Positions 1 through 11,896 of a stretch of DNA of 64,000 nucleotides are shown here, in pieces; the stretch's first letter is position 1; each line of letters starts with the position of its first letter. This stretch comes from Celoporthe dispersa (lineage: Eukaryota; Ascomycota; Sordariomycetes; Diaporthales; Cryphonectriaceae). The DNA is taken from positions 1,226,001-1,290,000 of the forward strand of contig WAID01000007.1 in NCBI GenBank assembly GCA_016584495.1, written 5' to 3'. The position numbers were made by a program, and so were the translations under genes. Under the pieces are notes generated by a model. It saw nothing but the letters and a program-made list of their open reading frames with translations, ran no database searches and was not told where the DNA came from.

Positions 1-74
1 TCTGCCCTCGGCGGCGCTTCCGCCGAGGGCAACCCCGCCGACATCCCACTCTCTGCTCCCCGACATGAAGAGAG

Positions 75-1863
75 ATGGGAGCAGGAGGAGCGGGCGAAGC
101 CACCCTCGCAGAAGACCAGCGCTCCAAAGTGGCTGGGATGCGAAAGACCGGCGCCTGCCATCGGTGCCGGATTCTGAAAAGAGAGGTGAGAACTCTCTAG
201 CCGCCCTCCCTGGTTACCTAGGCCGAGTCGAAGCTGACGCTGTCTTTTTCTTATCTCCAGTGTGATCAAGATTCGCCCTGCGCACTTTGCCAAAGGGACA
301 TACACGGCCACCCGGAGGTATGTGATCGTGTGAGGATGGCCGAGCTCCTCCCGGGTGAAGATCAACCAAGTAAGGCACTTTGAGAATCCGAACACCCCTA
401 GACACATTTTTATACAAGCCGCTTACAATACCTTCAACAGGTGCCTGGCAGGCAGAACTAGCCGAGACGGTGCCGCCCATGAACATCTATCCAACAAGTA
501 CTCCTCCCGTACGCATCAGCGTCGGCTTCGACCCAGACCATAGTGACTCCCCCGACTTGATCCTCTCCCTCCAACAATACGGCTTTGGCATCAGCTCGTT
601 CTCGCCTGCCAACTGGAGTCTCGAGCAGTACTACCGACACCCCTCCACGACTTTTTTCTGCCATGCCCTTGGCAACAGACGGAAGTTGGCCGGGAAGTTT
701 AACAGGTGCTCGGTCACTGCAGACAGCTGCGCCATTCGGCACGCAGTCGCTCTGGATGGGCGGCAGCTGGCCGCGCTGCTACGGTCCTCCCGAAACATGC
801 TACCGGCTCTATCCTCATGCGCGACCCTCCGCCGACGCGCTTCTTGCCTGGGCCGAGAAGCAGGTAAGGCTGGATCTCGCACGGCACCAGACATTCGAGG
901 CCGCCATCGGAAGCTTCACCTTCGCACTACGAGACCGGCCGCTACCGGTACCTCCCCCCGACCGAGAGGGGCGGCCGGAACAAGAGCAACGCCGCACCGC
1001 TCTCGCCTCGGTTCCTTCTGCGCAATGTATGCGAGATGACGAGCTGGCTCCGGATCCTGCGGGCCCAGACGCTCTACGTGCGGCAGTGGCCGGGCCTAGG
1101 AGCATACGGAGGCGCCGGCACCTCGAGCTTGCTGGAGGGCGTGCTCTCGGAGCTCAAGTGGCTGGCGGTCGCCGAGCTTGTCGCTGCCGAGAGGCGCGCG
1201 GTAGACAACCTGGACATGTTGCTGAACAAGGGCATTAAGGGCGTCGAACTCCCGGTTCTGGCGTGTCTCTGGCAGATGATTCTAATCTACCGGCAACAGA
1301 TCGCGGTGTATACCGCCTCGATGAGTACGCATACTACTGGTGAGTTCCTTTCTCCAACCCAAGGTCCTTGCTGCTGTTCTTCTAGTTGCCTGTCTGCCTG
1401 TCCGCGGCTCGAATGCAACACAGCGCGCGTGTGTCCTGCACATTGAAGAGCGGGCTTGTTGCTAACTGACTGCTGTTTTTCTTCTTCTTCCGAAACATAG
1501 AACCCAGAGCCGTCGCCACCGCCCTCGACATCATGTACCAGCTACAGCGCTTCCTTCTCGTCAAGTATGGAGCCTATTTCCGCTCCTCGTCGCCCTTCTA
1601 CCCACGGCGCGGCCAACCGCCCACGCTGGACCAGCTCCGGGACCAGCTGCTCAGGAGGGCATGGCAGAAAGTATTGACGAGCCGGGAAGACTTTGGTAGG
1701 TGTCGGTTGAACTCTCGTCTCGTCATTTTCCCTTGCTCCCCTTCACCCTTTCTCCGCAAGCGTGGATCCGGGAGGAGACTTGTTTTCCTTTCCTGCTCTG
1801 CTAGGCAGGAACGAGCTTCTCTCTAGGGTTCTCAGCAGGGGTGTGAATGTGGGAAGGCATAAC

Positions 1864-1922
<59 letters not shown>

Positions 1923-2092
1923 GGGCCGCTAATCATCTTGCGACACCGCCAGACCGAGAGATCACCGCGTCGATGGCGCCCTCGGACGAACTGCTGAAGG
2001 TACTGGTCGTGGAGGTCGAACAGGACCTAGGGCGTCGGCGCTTGCAGAAGAGGCCCCCGGTACGCAGCCCCCGCCACCATCATGAGAAGTAG
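75..2092 (+). CDS. Zn(II)2Cys6 fungal transcription factor, multi-exon
   Basis: A nuclear DNA-binding regulator is predicted. The start at 75 opens an exon containing ACHRCRILKRE. A 75-nt intron (186-260) joins it to CDQDSPCALCQR, giving C-x2-C-x6-C-x5-C-x2-C-x10-C, the Zn2Cys6 binuclear cluster pattern; the last spacing is a little long. A second intron is 370-440. The C-terminal half reads well as LLRNVCEMTSWLRILRAQ to about 1339, then exons 1501-1695 and 1953-2092 (ending RSPRHHHEK). The 257-nt intron before the last exon holds a long GA microsatellite. Between about 700 and 920 two frames compete. One allows an intron at 864-913; the other encodes a more protein-like stretch (LLAWAEKQVRLDLARH) but needs a frame change. 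Family assignment is firm and the middle exons are not. Target genes are unknown. Confidence 0.75.
1866..1919. repeat. (GA)n microsatellite in an intron
   Basis: An uninterrupted run of about 27 GA units lies inside the last intron (1696-1952) of the Zn2Cys6 gene. On the coding strand it is a purine tract lying before the acceptor at 1952. Confidence 0.9.
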
Positions 2093-2700
2093 TAGGTCAC
2101 ATCAGGTCACGTCGCTCGCCCTTCCTCGCCCGCCTACTCCCGGCCGCTGGAGCAGGTAAATAATATCCTCGCCGCGCATGTTTTTCGTGGATAGGGCTTT
2201 TGGGATGTCCCACACAAGGTGGCGTTCTTCAACAATTCGCCCCCCGCGTGGGATATCGTTGGCACTATCTACGATACATCGTCAAGGGTACCTACCTACC
2301 TTACACGACCACGTCTCACACGCCAACCCTTCTTTCTTTTTTTCTTTTTTTCTTTTTCTTTTTGGTGCGTGTTCACTCATCGGTGAATGGAGTTGGTGAA
2401 GGGGCGGCTGCTCAGAGGGGGAGGTACGGCGTGTTGTATTATATAACAACTATGGCTCTTCTTGTAAGATTAAGACCGGAAAGAAAGGGTATCGATCGCA
2501 CAGGAATATGAAGCATTTTCTTTTCTCAAGTCTAGCCACTGAGCCTCCTCTTACCGACGACCAATGAACCAGGCTCCTCGCATGAAAGACGTACAGCACT
2601 TTTCAAGGTATTTATTCCTTGCGCGTCGTAAGTCAAAAGAAGAGAGAGAGAGAGAGAGAGAGAAGGAAGAGAAAGAGAAAAAAAGTTCCTCTTGACTCTT
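2093..2700. other. Convergent intergenic region
   Basis: This is the shared 3' flank of the Zn2Cys6 gene (+) and PER1 (-). It holds a T-rich tract near 2330-2365 and a short GA run near 2641-2663. No gene is seen. Confidence 0.7.
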
Positions 2701-3998
2701 TCATGCCTTGAACCGCTCGATGCTCCCGGCCATATCGTCCTGCGCGTCCTTGACCAAGAAACTATCCCACCGCGTCAGCACATGCGACATGTTCTCAACA
2801 TTTTCTTGGCCACGGGGAGAGGGGGGAAGGCAGAGAGACTCACTTATACAACAGAACGGTAGGCCCCACGGTGCCCAGGTGCCAGAGGCAGTGGGCATCC
2901 ACGCTCCCGCCAAGGACGGGGGGAAATCAAACAGCTCCAGGCTCATGGCCAGGACCACCCAGGCAACGCACAGCCCCGGCCAGGTGGCCCAGCTGCGGCC
3001 GGAGCTCCTGTACTTGACCCAGCTGTACCGGGTCCACAGGGCGTTCTGCGCGAGGCCGCACGCGACGTTGGCGGCCATGTTGTAGGAGTAGTCCCAGCGC
3101 CAGAGCAGGAGGTAGGAGGCGTGGGCGAGGTAGGCGCCGCCGCAGAGGAGCGTCCAGGCGCGCAGGAGGGACGAGGACGAGGAGGGGCGGCGGCGGCGGT
3201 CGAGGCGGAAGTGGTGGACGGCGGTGTAGTACAGCCCGTAGAGGACGCTGGCGCCGGCGCCGAGGTAGTCGAGGGACTCGGTGAGCGGGAGGTCGCGGGT
3301 GTGGAAGATGCAGCTGAGCAGCCAGCTCGCGATGCCGACGCGGGCGAGGCCGACGTAGTAGGGGCGCAGGGTGTACGAGGCAGGCACGGCGGCGCGGATC
3401 TTGCGGAGGCCGTCGAGGTGGGCCCAGAGGTTGGCGGCCGAGAAGAGCACCGAGAGGGGCTCCTGGGCGCCCAGGATGCGGGTGAAGGGCCACTTGCCGT
3501 GGAACTGGACGACGGGCTGGGACGTGGCTATGCGCTGGGAGGTGATGATGGTCTGGCAGGTGTGGTCGCACTCGGAGGGGCAGTCCCAGAGGAGGAGGCG
3601 GTGGTGGAGGGCTGTAGTTTTGGGGTTTTTTTTTATGGCTCTGGTTAGCTATCGCACCTGGAGGAGGAGGAGGAGGAGGACGACGACGACGACGAAAAGA
3701 AGCACACTCACGTATGGGCGTCTGCGGTTTCCCAGGGCTACAGTTCTCCCGCTCGCACACCTAAGTTTCCCACCCAGACAGATCAGCCACCTGCCCTCTC
3801 TCATCTTCCCTGCCGGGGCAAAACGGCCGACAGACAAGAACGAACCTCGACGCATTCCTTAAACTCAGACAGCCTGTCCCCCACAGACGCCTCGACCACG
3901 GTGCTGGACAGCATCGGCAGCAGCACGAGGACGCAGAGGGCAAAGGCGCGCAGCCGGGCCTGGATCGTCATCATCCCGCCCGATGCGCTGGCGATCAT
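2701..3998 (-). CDS. PER1: PER1-like GPI-lipid remodelling protein (PGAP3 family), with one frame break
   Basis: PER1 acts in the ER on GPI anchors, removing the sn-2 acyl chain during lipid remodelling. Four exons are visible on the minus strand: 3998-3846 (signal peptide, ...FALCVLVLLPMLSS, then EFKECVE), 3760-3712 (VCERENC), 3611-2844 and 2761-2701. Family landmarks are LLLWDCPSECDHTCQ, VQFHGKWPFTR, several membrane segments, DAHCLWHLGT and YNFLVKDAQDD near the end. The long exon changes frame between ELFDFPP and DAHCLWHLGT. The change falls at a run of six G on the plus strand (2918-2923), and the exon total is one nucleotide short of a multiple of three. The donor of intron 1 (GTTCGT) is weak. 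The intron at 3612-3711 contains a GAG/GAC-rich purine tract. Identity is strong; the break is probably a homopolymer error. Confidence 0.88.
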
Positions 3999-5535
3999 CG
4001 TATCGTCATTTAACCTAGCGATCGTGGGTGGAGAGAGGGAGAAAGAGAGAGAGAGAGGAAGAGGAGGAGGTTCAAAAAGGAGAGGTGTGGTCGAGGAGGA
4101 AGACGCGGCGGGCGGGGGTTATTGACATTGGGGGAGGGGAGCTCACTCCGTACAGGGGGCCGGCGGCCCTCTCTCTCTGGCGCCTACTCCTAGTACAGTA
4201 GGAGCTTGGTCAGTGTGTCCATGCCATGTCAGTTACAGGCATGCAGCCCTATACTGTTAGTGGTAACAGTAACGCTGTATCCGCTCCACGTTGGGGCACA
4301 CGGCCTGGGTCCCACAACAATTACGGGCCGCCGGGCAGATCGTTGCGGGCGTGTCCGCTGCTAAGATCGACAAGGTAGTGGGAAGAAAGAAAGAAGAAAA
4401 GAGAAAAAAAAGAAAAGAGAAAAAAGAAAGAGAGAGAGAGAGAGAGAAGAGAGAGAAAGAAAGAACAATGTTAAAATTAGGAGCAGAGGGGGCTCGGGAG
4501 AGAGCTTCCTCCCTCCATGGGTTCAGCGTCAACAATAGGAAGTGAGTGTGTGGCTCGAGCTAGGCCTTGAATCCCCCCTCTCCTCCCCTCCTCCTCTCCA
4601 GCTCTATATGAATCATCAGGTCACACACACGTCATGCCACGGCAGCAATAATATCATCTTCTCGAGGTTGAGTTTGGTTTCAAGTATGATCTCGTTTTAT
4701 TGCTGCTCACTGCTTGAGCAGAAGGATTATTGTGCCCTTCGTGTCATCATCACCACAACACAAATAACATCCTGGCGCGGTAGGACCAGTCCCGTTCGTA
4801 TGTACCCTAGTACCTTGAGGTTCCATGCAATATATAGAGGTGAGAAGAGAATACTTTTGTCTCTCGCTGTACACCTGCGCCCTCTCTGCCTTCCCAGGTA
4901 TATTCCTCCCTCCCCTCTTCTCTGCAGATCCCGTCTCGGTGGTCGCAATCCGCTGAGATCAGGCTGTAGGTCATGAGTGCGCGAGGAGACTTCATGTTCC
5001 AAAACGATTGTAGGAAGCTGATTAGGTTCCAACCTGTGTATCGTCTCGTAACATCGTCAGGCCCATCACATTCCCCCCCATAACACCGGTAGGTCATCCA
5101 CACAGTGGGAAGATAAAGAAGAAAGGAAAAGGTAAAAGAAGAAGAATAAACACCCTGCAAAACCATGTTTCCTTGGAACGCCTTGGTATCCAGATCCGTA
5201 GATCGGCCAGGGGGGGTGTTGTCTGGTCGTCCAAGCGACCTAAATTTCGCCAAAATGAGAAAGATACGCCGTTACCTCATATAACGGAGGTTGTCGTATG
5301 CAGAAAGATCTATGTCGAGAGTTGTGTGGGGGTGTGTTGGTGTGTGTGTGTGTGTGTGTGAATGTGTGAAAGCACATGTTCGCCTGTGGAATTCCGTTGT
5401 CCGCCGCACCGGTTTGGTATCATTTCGTGGCGCACCGTCAGTTCATGATGTCGTGAGAAGGAGATAGATACGTGTACGAGAAAGAGCGGCTCCGCGTTAC
5501 GTGATGCGGTTGTTTGGTGGATCCTGGAGAGCGGT
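3999..5535. other. Intergenic region upstream of PER1
   Basis: About 1.5 kb without a recognisable gene. It holds purine-rich microsatellites (4036-4070, 4380-4465) and a (GT)n run near 5339-5361. The proximal part presumably carries the PER1 promoter; the distal part is the 3' flank of the next minus-strand gene. Confidence 0.6.
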
Positions 5536-7455
5536 TCACGAGGGAGACTCGGACCGCCGGGGGCTGTTGTAATTCTTCAGGCGCTGGTCAATGTAGGCCA
5601 GCTTCGAGGCCAGGTTGATGCTGGCGGGCTCGTTGGGATGCGAGCCGCCCGAAGGATGTACGGTCGAGAAGCGGCGCCCAAACATGGCAACGTCGAGGAA
5701 GCTGGGCTGGCTGAACCTGTTGGGCACGCTAAAGCTTGAGCCGGCGACTGAGAACGGCGAGCCAAGCCGCCGCGGGACGTCCATGGGGACCGTGGGCTGC
5801 TGGCTTGTCGCCTGGGCCGTGTCGACGAAGAGCTGTGGCTGGGACCGAGAGGCGAAGATGTTGTCCTCGCCGTAGCTCAGGCTGAAGCTCTTCTTGTGGG
5901 CGAGGTGATGGTGGTCACCGCGGCCGGCGGCCAGGCCCGGGTCGAGCCAGAAGTCCGTGGACAGGCTAGGTCGCTTGCGCGCCTCGTGGGCCTGCCCGGT
6001 CTTCCTCTTCTGGGTCGATGATCGGCTGAGGCGTACCGGAGACTGGAGCCCCGGCCGGGGCCCGCTCACGGTGCGTGTCTGCCGCTGGCAGGCATCTGCA
6101 GGCACGTCGAACACATCAGCTAGGGAGAATGAGGAGCTGGGGCCATAACTCCTCGCGTTGATGGGGGAGCCGAGGCGCCGCCGCTCGTCGGGCGACGGCT
6201 CCGTATCGACGTTGGGGGGTGGGATATGGTCCAGGCTCTCGGGAGGGGTCATGGCCAGCGAGTCGGGCGCAGAGCTGGTCAGCTGTGCGAGCGGGCCCTC
6301 TGGGTCCATCGCTTCCGAGGTGGCCACCGCCAGGGATGTAGACATGGCGTGGGTCTCAAAGGTCGAGGGGGGAGCGCCGGGGGTCGATCTTCGGCCCCAC
6401 CGAGCGGTGGTGGTGTTGGTGAAAGGAGTTGGGCTCCGGGAAAAGTAAGAGAGGCGCATCTGTCCGCCGTCAGGGCCTCGGGCCTTCTGTCTGCACAACA
6501 CTCTCAGGTGTGCGCGCGTGGCCGCGCCAGTATGCGGCCACCGGATGAAAGCCCCAGACGACTCTGCTGTAGGGGTCGAGCTGCCGCTCTTCGCATCGGC
6601 AGCACCGGTGGGTTTCGCGACCGCCCTGGATCCCTTCCAGCTGCGGGCGGCTTCGCGCGCAACCCTCTTGCAGACGCCCTCTGGCGGGACACCACTCTTG
6701 CCAATCTGAAACGGCGTGACGCGGGGGTCGGACAGGTACATGTTGTATGTCGCCCACAGGTGTGCGCCCATCGCCCTGGTCCAGGGAGCCTTTCTCGGGG
6801 TCCTGCTCACACCACCCTGCGGGTGGAGCATGTCTGGCTGGGGCTCCTCCAGGTTGCTGCCGAAGCACAGGAACTTCTCGGAGGTCGACACGTCCGGGCT
6901 GAACTGGATGTCTTCGTCCGAGAAACAGGATGACAGCTGGCTGAAGGAGGATCTGCTCGTGCGCGTCGATCGTGAGGTGGACGGTCGCGACTCGGGCTCC
7001 GGGCTGGACTCGCAGCTGCTCATCCAGTCGATGGACCAGTTTGGGTATCGAGACGGGGTGAGTGACGGAGGGTCTTCGGTCGCAGGTGTCTTGGGCGGGG
7101 TAGTCAGTGGTCCGCGAACAAGAGGAGGGTGAAGCAGTCCGCCGCCGCCGCCGCCGCCGATCACCTGGCTGTCCATGCGCTCGGGATCGCTCCAGGGAGG
7201 GAACGCTTCGGGCTCAAGATCGGCGATTGCGGGTTCCTCGATGCTCGGGATAGGTACGTCGGCGGCAGCGACAGAGGCGAGGAACTGCTGGGTGGGTGCG
7301 ACGAGGTGCTGAGAGTCGTGTCTCCGCTTTATCCTGAAGCGCGGTCGCGGGGTGCAGGGTGTCTGGCACTCGACCTCGCCACGGGGCTCAGGAGTCCTCG
7401 GCGCGGCGAGGCGGCCTTGTGCGAACAAGGCCGCTGGATTCTGGTCTGCGCTCAT
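5536..7455 (-). CDS. Conserved-looking fungal protein of unknown function, 639 aa
   Basis: A single uninterrupted frame of 639 codons with strong third-position GC. The protein is largely low complexity (Pro/Ser/Thr-rich) and probably disordered. One compact segment, roughly residues 220-275, reads PWTRAMGAHLWATYNMYL ... VTPFQIGKSG ... VCKRVAREAARSWKG. Its tryptophan spacing and basic helix loosely resemble a Myb/SANT-like fold, but I cannot name a domain. Basic KRR clusters would suit a nuclear protein. A short basic segment near residue 43 (RFRIKRR) could be a localisation signal. No signal peptide or membrane segment is seen. More than 5 kb of non-coding DNA lies upstream, as is common for fungal regulators. 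Function not assigned. Confidence 0.75.
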   Translation of the reverse strand: MSADQNPAALFAQGRLAAPRTPEPRGEVECQTPCTPRPRFRIKRRHDSQHLVAPTQQFLASVAAADVPIPSIEEPAIADLEPEAFPPWSDPERMDSQVIGGGGGGGLLHPPLVRGPLTTPPKTPATEDPPSLTPSRYPNWSIDWMSSCESSPEPESRPSTSRSTRTSRSSFSQLSSCFSDEDIQFSPDVSTSEKFLCFGSNLEEPQPDMLHPQGGVSRTPRKAPWTRAMGAHLWATYNMYLSDPRVTPFQIGKSGVPPEGVCKRVAREAARSWKGSRAVAKPTGAADAKSGSSTPTAESSGAFIRWPHTGAATRAHLRVLCRQKARGPDGGQMRLSYFSRSPTPFTNTTTARWGRRSTPGAPPSTFETHAMSTSLAVATSEAMDPEGPLAQLTSSAPDSLAMTPPESLDHIPPPNVDTEPSPDERRRLGSPINARSYGPSSSFSLADVFDVPADACQRQTRTVSGPRPGLQSPVRLSRSSTQKRKTGQAHEARKRPSLSTDFWLDPGLAAGRGDHHHLAHKKSFSLSYGEDNIFASRSQPQLFVDTAQATSQQPTVPMDVPRRLGSPFSVAGSSFSVPNRFSQPSFLDVAMFGRRFSTVHPSGGSHPNEPASINLASKLAYIDQRLKNYNSPRRSESPS

Positions 7456-10400
7456 CGCGTCTCAATCCGCTGCGCAACCAGCGCGATCATCAACTCCGAG
7501 CGACAAGAAGGGTTCGAATGCGAGAGCTGCCGAGGGCGACGTCAATCAGCGCCGCGACGATGTGGTATGATATGCGCGCAAGTAGAATCCGGCTCCACAA
7601 GGTTTTTTTTTTTTTTGATAGGTCGAAGGAGTTTGCGATTGGCTATGGGAAAGACGATGTGTGTCGCAAAGGGCAAGGCGCTGATGAATGGAGAAGGAGA
7701 TTGGTATCGTATGTGCCGGAGTCTTGAATCCGCGGTGGCTGGGTTCACCGTCTTCGACTCGATCAAGAACGCCGCGGCTTTCTTGTGTTTCTCTGGTGAG
7801 GAGGAGGAGCAAGTGGACGAATTGGCTAATGTCCGGATATTAGATGAAATCGGGCGAAGCGATCGGTGAGGAATGTGGGTGGAGGAGGGGGAGCGCTGTT
7901 CGTGATCGGGGGGGGAAAAGCGGGCGGGAGGGGGGGGGCCAAAAGAGAGGAAATCGTTGTCGTCACAGGGTTCGTAGGGCAAAAAGAAGAAAAAGAAAAG
8001 AGACAGGCGACGACGGGATTGTTTGCGACCGAATCGTGGGAGAGAAGGGGGATAACAAGAGAATGAACGATCGTTGGTGAGATGCGAGTGGGTGGGGGGG
8101 GAGGGTGGCGACGAGGCGGGAGTATGGATATTATGTAGGAACGACGCACGCTCTGGGGGTTCCCTGGTCGTCGTGGCTCTTTGGGATGGGCATAGAGAGA
8201 AAAGAGGGGAGGAGGGTGGGCGGGTCGAGGTTGAGGACGGGATGGGATGGGGGAGGAGGATTTGCGGGTGGTGAAGAGGTACCCAGGTACCGTAGCAGCA
8301 GTAGTGGCAGTGGAGCCCCCGGACAGGGGGAGGCGGGCTGCAGGCGTTGCAGCGATCACTTTTTCTTTAGCCCGATCAAGGTCCCAGGTCCCATGTCCCT
8401 TCTTCGCCCTCCGTACCAGCGTGCTTTCGTACTACGTGCGGTACCTGCGGACCACCGTTCTCGGCGTACCGACGTACCTTGGGGACTCTGTGGTCAGGCC
8501 GCCCGCCCTCTCTGCCTCCTGCCTCAACGCCTGCAGGGTTGGTGAACAGAGGGCGCGCAGAGAAGAAGATGGGCACACAGCTGCTGGTCAGCTCCCTGGT
8601 GAACGGATCCAGTCTACTGCAGCATGTGTGTATGATGTATGTGCGGGTGATGTCTGCAAGGACCCAAGTGGGTGATTGGGGGGAGGGGAGGGGAGGTCTC
8701 CTCCTCGACTCACAGCGCCTACTGCAGGTGGTGGTTGGGGTGTGGGGACCCAGGCCCTGCCCCTAGGCGAGACGTCTCGCGATAATGAGGAGGGAGCGCT
8801 ACTAGGCTGGCGGTAACCATTAAGAAGCAATTCAGCGGCCAGCGCTTCGCCTTCCCGTCCCTAGACGCGCATCTGTGCGCTCTCTCTCTCTCTCTCTCTC
8901 TTTGTGCTACTTTCGCCAGACGGTGCAGAGGAGAGGCGAGGATGATTTCTTTTTTTTTTATGTTGCCCTTTTTTTCCCCTCCTTTTTTTCTTCTTCCTTT
9001 TATTTCTCTCTCTCTCTCTTTGTTTCTTTTCTTTTCTTCCCTCCACCTTTCTTTTCCTATCCCAGACAGCGACACAGACTATAGACAAGGGCACTGTGGC
9101 AGGTTGCGAGATTAGGTTCTGAGGGCACGGACAACTGACCAGCGCCCCGCCAGATTCAAATTTGGCGTTGCTGAGGAGCACGGGTGCAGGCAGGCAGTGT
9201 AGAGCAATGCAGGTAATCGGCGGAGATAAGCTGAGAGTGGGCTGTTGGGATGGATGGATGGATGGACGGGGTGGTAACCTGAGCGAGGCTGTTCTGGTGG
9301 ATACAAGCCGCCGTGGGTCCAGCTTTCGCTACCCGAAGGGTCCTCGAGTGAGGTCTCGACGGTCGAGCCGCTGGGTGTGTGGACGCCGTCGAGGATAAAT
9401 CGAGGCTGGCGGGAGGGTCCCCAACAAGAGTCCCAGCAGGTAGGACTGACGGGCTGACAGGCAGGACAGGGTGGAGGGGGCGGGATATGAACGTTGCAAC
9501 AGGTGGAGTCAGTCGAGATGTGTGTGTGTGTAAGTGAGACAGGATGGCAAGACGGGCACTTGTCAGCTGCTGGTCAAGGGCCAAAACCGGTATTCAGGAT
9601 TGACCTCTCGACGATGACGATGCTGTATTTGGTGCATGTGGAGGGGATGGATGCCCTGTCTACATCTCCTCCCCAGGCCTGGGCCCAGAACAATCAAGAA
9701 GGACCCGTGCGCTGAACAGGCGGGTTCGCCTGTCTGTCTATTTTGGTGGGGACCACCCTCTTAGTTGCGATACCGCTGGAAGACAAGAAAAACAAGAGAG
9801 GCTGGAGGACGGGGGTGACAAAAGTCCTTTGAGGATGGCAGGGAAATTAAAGTACCCAAAATATAGATGAACAGAATCCTGATCCAGAGGGCTGAGGCTG
9901 GGGATCCGCAGCCGAGCAGTTATCTTCTGTGCAGGACGGGCAGACACACGGGACGGACGAACGAACTACTTGATGTGGCACAGGTGATGTGCATTGCAGC
10001 GCAGTATGCAGTGTAGGACACCTCTGGGTGATGGTGAGCAGGGAGGGGGGGTGAGTGTGAAGGTACATATTCGTGGGTGTCGTGCCGTGGCAGTAACGGA
10101 TGTACGTGTGTGTAGGGTAGAAAGAGTACATTACTACATATGTACCCTAGTAGCGACACCGCGTTTTTTGGCGTCTGTCACGCGTCGCCCACACGCGTCG
10201 TCCCCGCTTTTCTCCCCTTCCCGCACCCTCCTCTGTCCTCGCCCTCTCTGCTCTCTCCTTCGTCCTCCCTTGACCTTCTCGCTCCCGCCTACAACTTTTC
10301 TCTCAAGGGCGGCCCGCTTTCATCCCGCAGGTTGGGCTGAGATGACCTGCCCCTGCGATCAGATCTCTTCTCGGGAGATGTTGTCCTGCACTACACCAGC

Positions 10401-10973
10401 CATGCTATTTTTCCTGAAATCACGAGTCTCTCGCAGGATGATCACCAACCGACTGTGTCCATGTCCAGGTGATATCGTCCCCATCGGCCCGCGGAGCTGC
10501 CTGCGTATAAGCTGCTGTGGATACCCACGGGTGTAAACTTAGAAACCCGCGTCTTATTTTTATGGAGCGCCATCCTTCGTCGCTTGCTGGTTCAGGACAA
10601 GCGACCGATCATTTCTCCCGACAGGCCCCAGGGCAGGAAACGGACGGGAAAAGAAGAGAAGAAGAGGAAAAAAACAAAAGAGGTGGGAGACGGGTAGGGG
10701 AAACGTCTCACAACAAGGCTAGATCTGGGACGGGTTTTGTGTCCTGGACTATTAACCACGTACCAACGTAGTAGGACTATGGTAGGCGTATGCGGTGCGC
10801 CGGCTAGCTGCATGGAAGGATTAAACACAGATCACACCCCCTCCTACTTGTTCTTCTCCTCTCGGAGAACCTCGGTCCTCTTGTTTTCTGCTGCACCGTT
10901 CCTCCGTCCTCACACGTTGTTCTCTGTGTATCCTGCACGGTGGGCTGGCGGCGGCAGCAGCAGCACCAACACG

Positions 10974-10998
10974 GAGAGAGAGAGAGAGAGAGAGAGAG
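10974..10998. repeat. (GA)n microsatellite
   Basis: About twelve GA units in non-coding DNA. A similar run follows a CA-rich stretch at 11237-11260. Confidence 0.85.
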
Positions 10999-11223
10999 CC
11001 AGGTCCGGACCATTCAAACGAGAATGCGAGAGGCGTGCATGCTGCGTGCCGCACCCGTATCTGTAGCGGCCTAGTGAACCCATCCAGATGAGATGGTGTC
11101 TGACCACCGGCCGTGGCATATGCAGCGCGGCCTGCGATGTCACGTAGGGCAGCTGCAGCCGAAAGCCGAGGGGCGGGGGTCCTCACTGCAGAGGTCTCGT
11201 CAGCTGGTTCACAAGACACACAT

Positions 11224-11260
<37 letters not shown>

Positions 11261-11644
11261 AAGTATCTCATCATGCTGTCATTACGCGTGTCGTTACGTG
11301 CGATTTTGCTACCGTTGCCTCTAAGGTCATGCCACGGCGCTTCCTCGGCACTGGGATCAGCAAAAGGCTGCTCTGCTCAGTCTAGGTTCACGCTGCAGAG
11401 CGCATGGCCACGGAGATGATAGTCTGAACTCTACAAAAGGCGGAGGAAAAAGAGAGGGGGGGGTTCGGTCCGCTGGCTGTCACTGGCCGGATGCTGTTCC
11501 GATCGAGGACTTTGTGTGCAGCCCCTGCCGATGAATTCGTCCTATACCATGCGCCCGCTATTATATCACCTGAAAGACAGCATTAAAGAACCAACTCTTG
11601 TCTTGGGAGGTACTCTGGATCTGAAACCGACCAACCCGAAAAGG

Positions 11645-11896
11645 CGCATCATGCGCAGCCTCCAACGGCCGCGAGGTCTTCTCCCTCGAGAGCCCAGGGC
11701 TCAGCGCGCATTGACGCCACGGACGGAAGACGCCATCAACGTCCAATCCAGGGCTCAGGGCTCGAGGGCTCTCATGATGGACCATGTACTATGCATGGTA
11801 CCGCGGATGGACCCGCGCCGGGTGTCGTTGTTGAACCTGCGGTCCACTTTCACGCGTTGCGCTGCGTTGACAGCGGCACAGACAGTGGACCGCAGG
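11645..11896. repeat. Cluster of inverted repeats
   Basis: Three foldback elements are visible. At 11645-11657 there is the palindrome GCGCAT-C-ATGCGC. An imperfect long hairpin has arms near 11681-11716 and 11740-11773, including CCCTCGAG pairing with CTCGAGGG. A hairpin with perfect 13-nt arms pairs CCTGCGGTCCACT (11836-11848) with AGTGGACCGCAGG (11884-11896), and encloses a smaller CGCTG/CAGCG stem. No coding frame explains them. Confidence 0.7.
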
